Under the pieces are notes generated by a model. That model was not told where the DNA came from. It saw nothing but the letters and a program-made list of their open reading frames with translations, and searched no databases. Source: an uncultured Alphaproteobacteria bacterium (GTDB taxonomy: Bacteria; Pseudomonadota; Alphaproteobacteria; HIMB59; GCA-002718135). From it: DNA of 64,000 nucleotides. The position numbers and the translations under genes were made by a program. Shown here piece by piece: positions 59,803 through 64,000 of this stretch (position 1 is the stretch's first letter; every line of letters starts with the position of its first letter). Location of the stretch: assembly GCA_902522865.1 (NCBI GenBank), contig CABYXC010000005.1, positions 7,501 to 71,500 of the forward strand. Reading direction: 5' to 3'.

Positions 59803-60801
59803 ATTAGTAGAATTCATCCAATATTTAGAACAATTTTGTTAAGGCTTAGCCTTGGTCTCGTTACAGTTTTTGCATTTTCGGTAATAATATTTAGTACATT
59901 CTCTTTTTTACCGGGAGACTTTGCCACGGAAATATTAGGTCAAAGTGCAACAAAATCTGCAGTAAAAGCCCTAAGAGCAGAATTGGGTTTAGATAAACCT
60001 CCTGTAACAAGATATTTTGATTGGTTAGGAAATGTTTTTCAAGGAGATTTTGGTAGTTCTTTCTCTGGAAGATCTAAAGTTCAAGGGGATCAAGGTGATA
60101 GGTCTAGAGAAGTTGTTGGTTTAATTGTCCCCAGATTAAAGAATACATTATTTTTAACAGGGGTTGCCGCCATGTTGGCTATTCCTCTATCTTTAATCTT
60201 AGGTATCTCAGCAGCATTATACAGAAACTCTTATTATGATAGGTCAGCAACTGGAGTTAGCTTAGTAACCGTATCTTCACCAGAATTTTTTACAGCCTAT
60301 ATTTTTATTCTTTTACTAGCGACACTGTTTCCAGTTTTTCCAACTATTTCTAATGTGGATGAAGCTTCAACTTTGGCTGAAAGATTTTACAGGACTGCTC
60401 TTCCAGTTTTTACTTTGACATTAATTACTATGGGTCACATGATGAGAATGACAAGGTCAGCGATAATAAATATCTTATCAAGTGAATATATTGAAATGGC
60501 AAAATTATCGGGAGCTTCTAGATATGAGGTAATTGTTAAACACGCACTTCCAAATGCTTGGGCACCTATTTCTCAAGTAATTGCAATAAACTTAGCTTAT
60601 ATGTTGATTGGCTCAGTTGTTGTTGAATATGTTTTTAACTATCAAGGTATTGGTAGGTTGATGGTCGGATCAGTCTATAATCGAGATTTACCCGTTGTTC
60701 AAGCTTGTGCATTAATTTTTGCATCAACATATGTAATATTAAATTTAATTGCTGACTTGATCGGAATTATTTCTAACCCAAGGTTACTATATCCTAAATG
60801 A
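59803..60801 (+). CDS. ABC transporter permease, DppB/OppB-like, probable ATT start
   Basis: The protein has six transmembrane helices and the binding-protein-dependent transport motif EYIEMAKLSGASRYEVIVKHALPNA (EAA loop, key residues only). From TTG 59836 it would have 321 residues and begin LRLSLGLVTVFAFSV directly at the first helix. From ATT 59803 it would have 332 residues with RIHPIFRTILLRL before that helix, as is usual for DppB-type permeases, and a consensus ribosome site fits only this start. The reading frame is open back to a stop at 59776. It forms the channel with the next gene product. Confidence 0.88.
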   Translation: MSRIHPIFRTILLRLSLGLVTVFAFSVIIFSTFSFLPGDFATEILGQSATKSAVKALRAELGLDKPPVTRYFDWLGNVFQGDFGSSFSGRSKVQGDQGDRSREVVGLIVPRLKNTLFLTGVAAMLAIPLSLILGISAALYRNSYYDRSATGVSLVTVSSPEFFTAYIFILLLATLFPVFPTISNVDEASTLAERFYRTALPVFTLTLITMGHMMRMTRSAIINILSSEYIEMAKLSGASRYEVIVKHALPNAWAPISQVIAINLAYMLIGSVVVEYVFNYQGIGRLMVGSVYNRDLPVVQACALIFASTYVILNLIADLIGIISNPRLLYPK

Positions 60802-61718
60802 GTGAAAATTTATCTTATTCTGCAAAAAGTGAAGTTGCAAATTTAATTAAAAGAAGAACTAGATTAGAAAGATTAAAAATTGCCTTATCAAAAGCTCCAA
60901 TCTCAGCTTGGTTTGGTATGATTGTACTATTTATATATTTTTTTGCTGCAATATTTGCTCCTTTAATTGCTCCACATGGAGAAGCAGAAATATTCCCAGT
61001 AGCTTATGCTCCTTGGGGAGATGGTCATATATTTGGTACTGATCAAATTGGAAGAGATATTTTTTCTCGCATTATCTATGCTGCAAGAAATACAATTGGT
61101 ATTTGTTTATTGGCTACTTTTATTGCTTTAGGAATTGGAACAGTATTTGGAATTATAGCTGCTCTGGATAGAAGGTATTTAGATCAGCTATTAAGTAGAA
61201 TAGTAGACACGCTTATGGCTATACCTGTAATGATTTTTACTTTTATACTTTTATCAGTTTTTGGACCTACTAATTTTAATTTAATTGTCATTTTAGGAAT
61301 TTTGGAGTCAACTAGATTTTTTAGAATATCAAGATCAGTTGCTGTTGGTCAAGTTGTTCTAGAATATGTAGAGGTCGCGAGATTAAGAGGTGAAAATTTA
61401 TCATATATTATTTTCAGAGAAATACTTCCTAATATAGCTTCACCTTTGATTATTGAGTTTGGTTTGAGGTTCATATTTATAATTTTTACAATATCTAGTT
61501 TAAGTTTTTTAGGAATTGGCATTCAACCCCCTTCAGCAGATTGGGCATCAATGGTGAGGGAAAATGCAATACTTATTCAATATGCGCAATATGATATAAC
61601 AGCAGGTTTAACACCACTAATTCCAGCTGCTGCAATTGCTTTACTTTGTGTATCAATTAATTTTGTTGTTGATTGGTATCTTTACATTACTAGTGGATTA
61701 AAAGATGACGTTAAATAA
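60798..61718 (+). CDS. ABC transporter permease, DppC/OppC-like
   Basis: The 306 residues begin with a long cytoplasmic N terminus (about 1-35), then a first helix at about 38-58 (WFGMIVLFIYFFAAIFAPL), and the periplasmic HIFGTDQIGRDIFSRIIYAARN typical of DppC. The EAA loop is EYVEVARLRGENLSYIIFREILPN, shown by its key EVARLRG. SSLSFLGIGIQPPSADWASM near the C terminus is a family hallmark. It overlaps the preceding gene by 4 bases (ATGA) and the following ATPase gene by 14 bases. Confidence 0.94.
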   Translation: MSENLSYSAKSEVANLIKRRTRLERLKIALSKAPISAWFGMIVLFIYFFAAIFAPLIAPHGEAEIFPVAYAPWGDGHIFGTDQIGRDIFSRIIYAARNTIGICLLATFIALGIGTVFGIIAALDRRYLDQLLSRIVDTLMAIPVMIFTFILLSVFGPTNFNLIVILGILESTRFFRISRSVAVGQVVLEYVEVARLRGENLSYIIFREILPNIASPLIIEFGLRFIFIIFTISSLSFLGIGIQPPSADWASMVRENAILIQYAQYDITAGLTPLIPAAAIALLCVSINFVVDWYLYITSGLKDDVK

Positions 61719-63318
61719 ATCAAAAGAACTCCTGCTTGAAATGAAAAATATCCATATTGATGGATTTTCAGATGAGAGATGGCATAAAATTTTAAAAGGT
61801 GTAGATTTGACTTTACACAGAGGAGAAATACTAGGATTAATTGGAGAGAGTGGTGCCGGAAAATCTACTATGGGTAAAGCTGCAATGGGCTATACCCAAC
61901 CAGGTTGTAAGATTATAAAGGGAGAAATTAATTTTAATGGCATAGACCTCGCTAAACTAACTGAATTTGAAAAGAGAAAAATTTGGGGAACTAAAATATC
62001 TTATGTTGCTCAATCAGCAGCAGCATCTTTTAATCCTGCTCATAGATTAATGGAGCAAACAATCAGTGCTGCTAATAGATTAAAAATAAATCCAACGGAT
62101 GTATTAAAAAAAGATGCGGTTCAACTTTATGAATCACTACAGCTTCCAGATGCGGAAAATATAGGAGATAGATACCCACATCAAGTATCTGGAGGGCAAC
62201 TACAAAGAATAATGACTGCAATGGCTATGTCCCCAAGACCAGAGTTAATTATATTTGATGAGCCCACAACAGCTTTAGATGTAACAACTCAAGTTGAAGT
62301 ATTATCTGCTATGAGATCTATAGTAGATAAATTTAATACAGCAGCAATTTATATTACTCATGATTTAGCCGTAGTTGCGCAAATGGCTGATAGAATAAAA
62401 GTTTTGCGATACGGTGAAGAAGTTGAAGAAGCTGAAACAAGAGACATGCTATCAAACCCAAAAGAAGAATACACCAAATCTCTATGGTCAGTAAGATCAC
62501 TGATCAAGCCTGAAGAAACAAATGAAGATTATATGTTGTCTATTAAAAATATTGATGCAGCATATGGCTCATCAAAGGTCTTACACAATGTTTCTATAGA
62601 TATTCCTAAAGGTAAAACAGTAGCTATAGTTGGTGAAAGTGGATCAGGAAAATCAACAACAGCAAGAGTAATTACAGGCTTACTTCCTCAATTAAAAGGA
62701 GAAATAATTTTTGATGGAAAAAAATTGTCTCCAAAACTTGAGCAAAGGTCAAAAGAAGAATTAAGAAGAATTCAAATAATTTTTCAAATGCCTGACACTG
62801 CAATGAATCCTCGTCAAACTGTTGATGAAATAATAGGAAGGCCAATAGAATTTTATCAAGGTATAAAAGGGAAAGAAAGAGAAGCAAAAGTTATTGAATT
62901 ATTAAAAATGATTGAGCTAGATGAAACTTTTTTAGATAGATTACCATCTGAATTATCTGGAGGTCAAAAACAGAGAATATGTATTGCAAGAGCTTTAGCG
63001 GCTAACCCAGATTTAATTATTTGTGATGAAGTGACATCAGCGCTAGATCAAATTGTTCAAGAAGGAATATTAAAATTACTCCAAAAATTACAAAAAGAGC
63101 TTGGTGTAACTTATATTTTTATTACTCATGATATAGCAACAGTTAAAGCAATCTCAGATGAAATAGTTGTTATGTATCAAGGTGAGGTAGTGGAACAGGG
63201 TTTGAAAAGTAAAATTTTAAATCCACCATATCCTGATTATACAGAACTTTTATTGTCTTCAGTACCAGAAATGGATCCTGATTGGCTAACCAATCTTCTG
63301 AATAAAAGATCTTCCTAG
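61705..63318 (+). CDS. Fused double ATP-binding protein, DppD-DppF-like
   Basis: The 537 residues carry two complete nucleotide-binding domains in one chain. The first has Walker A GESGAGKST at about 49-57, SGGQLQRIMTAMAM and Walker B IIFDEPTTALD. The second has GESGSGKST around residue 312, LSGGQKQRICIARAL and IICDEVTSALD. Each domain has a C-terminal piece with the PxPEYTxxLL-type motif (NPKEEYTKSLW and PPYPDYTELLL) of peptide transporters. One fused ATPase in place of DppD plus DppF is common in alphaproteobacteria. The gene overlaps the permease by 14 bases. Confidence 0.94.
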   Translation: MTLNKSKELLLEMKNIHIDGFSDERWHKILKGVDLTLHRGEILGLIGESGAGKSTMGKAAMGYTQPGCKIIKGEINFNGIDLAKLTEFEKRKIWGTKISYVAQSAAASFNPAHRLMEQTISAANRLKINPTDVLKKDAVQLYESLQLPDAENIGDRYPHQVSGGQLQRIMTAMAMSPRPELIIFDEPTTALDVTTQVEVLSAMRSIVDKFNTAAIYITHDLAVVAQMADRIKVLRYGEEVEEAETRDMLSNPKEEYTKSLWSVRSLIKPEETNEDYMLSIKNIDAAYGSSKVLHNVSIDIPKGKTVAIVGESGSGKSTTARVITGLLPQLKGEIIFDGKKLSPKLEQRSKEELRRIQIIFQMPDTAMNPRQTVDEIIGRPIEFYQGIKGKEREAKVIELLKMIELDETFLDRLPSELSGGQKQRICIARALAANPDLIICDEVTSALDQIVQEGILKLLQKLQKELGVTYIFITHDIATVKAISDEIVVMYQGEVVEQGLKSKILNPPYPDYTELLLSSVPEMDPDWLTNLLNKRSS

Positions 63319-63337
63319 TAAATCTATATTTTAAATA

Positions 63338-63604
63338 ATGAATATATTTAAATTTTTACTTAATTTTTTTTCTAGCAAAGAAAATAGAATAGATAATCTA
63401 GAGGCAAAAAATATAATGATAATTGAGAACAATTTTAATAAAGATAATTTAACATTGGGTTCTATTTACAAAGTAAATCAAAATATAAAACTAAAAAATT
63501 TTAAAAATAAAATTCTTGAAGACAACTTAACAATAGTAGTTACTGACAATAAAGGTAAAACTATTGGATATATTTCTAAAAAAGAGATAGATAATATTCA
63601 ATAA
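63338..63604 (+). CDS. Small protein of unknown function
   Basis: The 88 residues begin NIFKFLLNFFSSKENRID, an amphipathic start, and contain a repeated beta-like pattern (NIMIIENNF, LTLGSIYKVNQNIKL, LTIVVTDNKGKTIGYISKKE). The pattern could be a small sandwich or a DUF-like domain. I do not recognise it. The ATG is 20 bases after the ATPase stop, and the next gene begins directly at its stop, so it is probably part of the same transcript. The length and codon pattern support a real gene. Confidence 0.6.
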   Translation: MNIFKFLLNFFSSKENRIDNLEAKNIMIIENNFNKDNLTLGSIYKVNQNIKLKNFKNKILEDNLTIVVTDNKGKTIGYISKKEIDNIQ

Positions 63605-64000
63605 ATGAAAATAAATCTTAGTAAAAAAAATTATATTATTTCTGCTGGTGCAGATGGCTTAGGTTTTACTATAGCAAATAAAATAATCAGTTCAGGTGGA
63701 AAAGTATATTTATCTGATATAAATAAATCAAAAATTGATAAAATAAATTTAAACAAAAAATATCGTAATAAAATATTTGCTAAACACTTAGACTGCACAA
63801 ATCCAAAAGATATTAAAGAATATTTTAAGTCTCTATCTAACTTAAAAAAAATTGATGGATTAATAAATAATATAGGCATTGCAGGACCTACAAAATATCT
63901 TCAAAATATTTCAATAGATGAATGGGATAACACGATTAAAACCAATTTAAGTTCACATTTTTATTTCACAAAATTTGCTATTCCATTTTTAAAAAATGCT
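63605..64000 (+). CDS. SDR-family oxidoreductase (classical, FabG-like), truncated by the window end
   Basis: The visible 132 residues from the ATG at 63605 show ISAGADGLGFTIANKI (cofactor loop of a classical SDR; GADGLGF in place of GxxxGxG), LSDINKSK, LDCTNPKDI, and IDGLINNIGIAGPT (the NNAG-type motif), then ISIDEWDNTIKTNL. The catalytic Tyr-x3-Lys would lie beyond the window. It is probably an alcohol or hydroxyacyl dehydrogenase, transcribed with the transporter genes, and may process the imported compound. Confidence 0.85.
   Translation, partial: MKINLSKKNYIISAGADGLGFTIANKIISSGGKVYLSDINKSKIDKINLNKKYRNKIFAKHLDCTNPKDIKEYFKSLSNLKKIDGLINNIGIAGPTKYLQNISIDEWDNTIKTNLSSHFYFTKFAIPFLKNA

Overview
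The window looks like a chromosomal segment of a very low-GC, gene-dense, free-living marine alphaproteobacterium, of the SAR11/Pelagibacterales or HIMB59/AEGEAN-169 kind. The reasons are an alphaproteobacterial-style 23S rRNA 3' end followed by 5S rRNA, about 20-30% GC by eye in the left part, gaps mostly under 50 bases, and the gene content (DmdA-like and GcvT-like demethylases, a butyrobetaine-hydroxylase-like enzyme, an oligopeptide-type ABC importer). No marker gene fixes the genus. I see no mobile element, CRISPR array, tRNA or transcription-regulator gene.

Region 1 (1-181): the last bases of 23S rRNA and a complete 5S rRNA, both on the + strand.

Region 2 (224-38946): 38 consecutive + strand genes with no gap above 38 bases. 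They form a surface-polysaccharide (O-antigen/capsule) island beginning right after 5S rRNA. Modules visible are: (a) a polyprenol-phosphate glycosyltransferase with a LAB_N-domain membrane protein; (b) chain-length, ligase/polymerase-like and PglK-like flippase genes; (c) CDP-glucose synthesis and 4,6-dehydration (rfbF, rfbG) with a sugar C-methyltransferase, an RmlC-like epimerase and several SDR enzymes, suggesting a CDP-linked branched deoxysugar; (d) a heptose set (HddA-like kinase, an HddC-like plus GmhB-like fusion, an HldE-like protein with its two domains in reversed order, an extra nucleotidyltransferase and a split transketolase); (e) a TviB-like UDP-HexNAc dehydrogenase with an AsnB-type amidotransferase, suggesting an amidated uronic acid; (f) glycosyltransferases, six methyltransferases (five without an assigned acceptor class beyond sugar/lipid), a polysaccharide deacetylase, a PglC-like initiating transferase and a CapD/WbpM-like dehydratase. 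A methylmalonate-semialdehyde dehydrogenase gene sits inside the island and is metabolically out of place.

Region 3 (38939-50048): a mosaic of short catabolic units on both strands: a class V aminotransferase-fold protein, two aldehyde dehydrogenases, a butyrobetaine/trimethyllysine-dioxygenase-like enzyme, a DMT transporter, an MmgE/PrpD protein paired with a hot-dog hydratase, a GMC oxidoreductase and an isolated FkbM-like methyltransferase.

Region 4 (50056-63318): a long - strand set (59601 down to 50056) encoding a Tat-exported substrate-binding protein, a homocysteine methyltransferase-like protein, two GcvT/DmdA-fold proteins, an FMN 2-hydroxyacid oxidase, a TPP enzyme, an altered HIU-hydrolase-like protein, an OsmC protein and an enoyl-CoA hydratase. 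It is divergent from the matching ABC permeases and a fused double ATPase (59803-63318). Together they look like an import-and-degrade system for a methylated organic compound that I cannot identify. The window ends with a small unknown gene and a truncated SDR gene.
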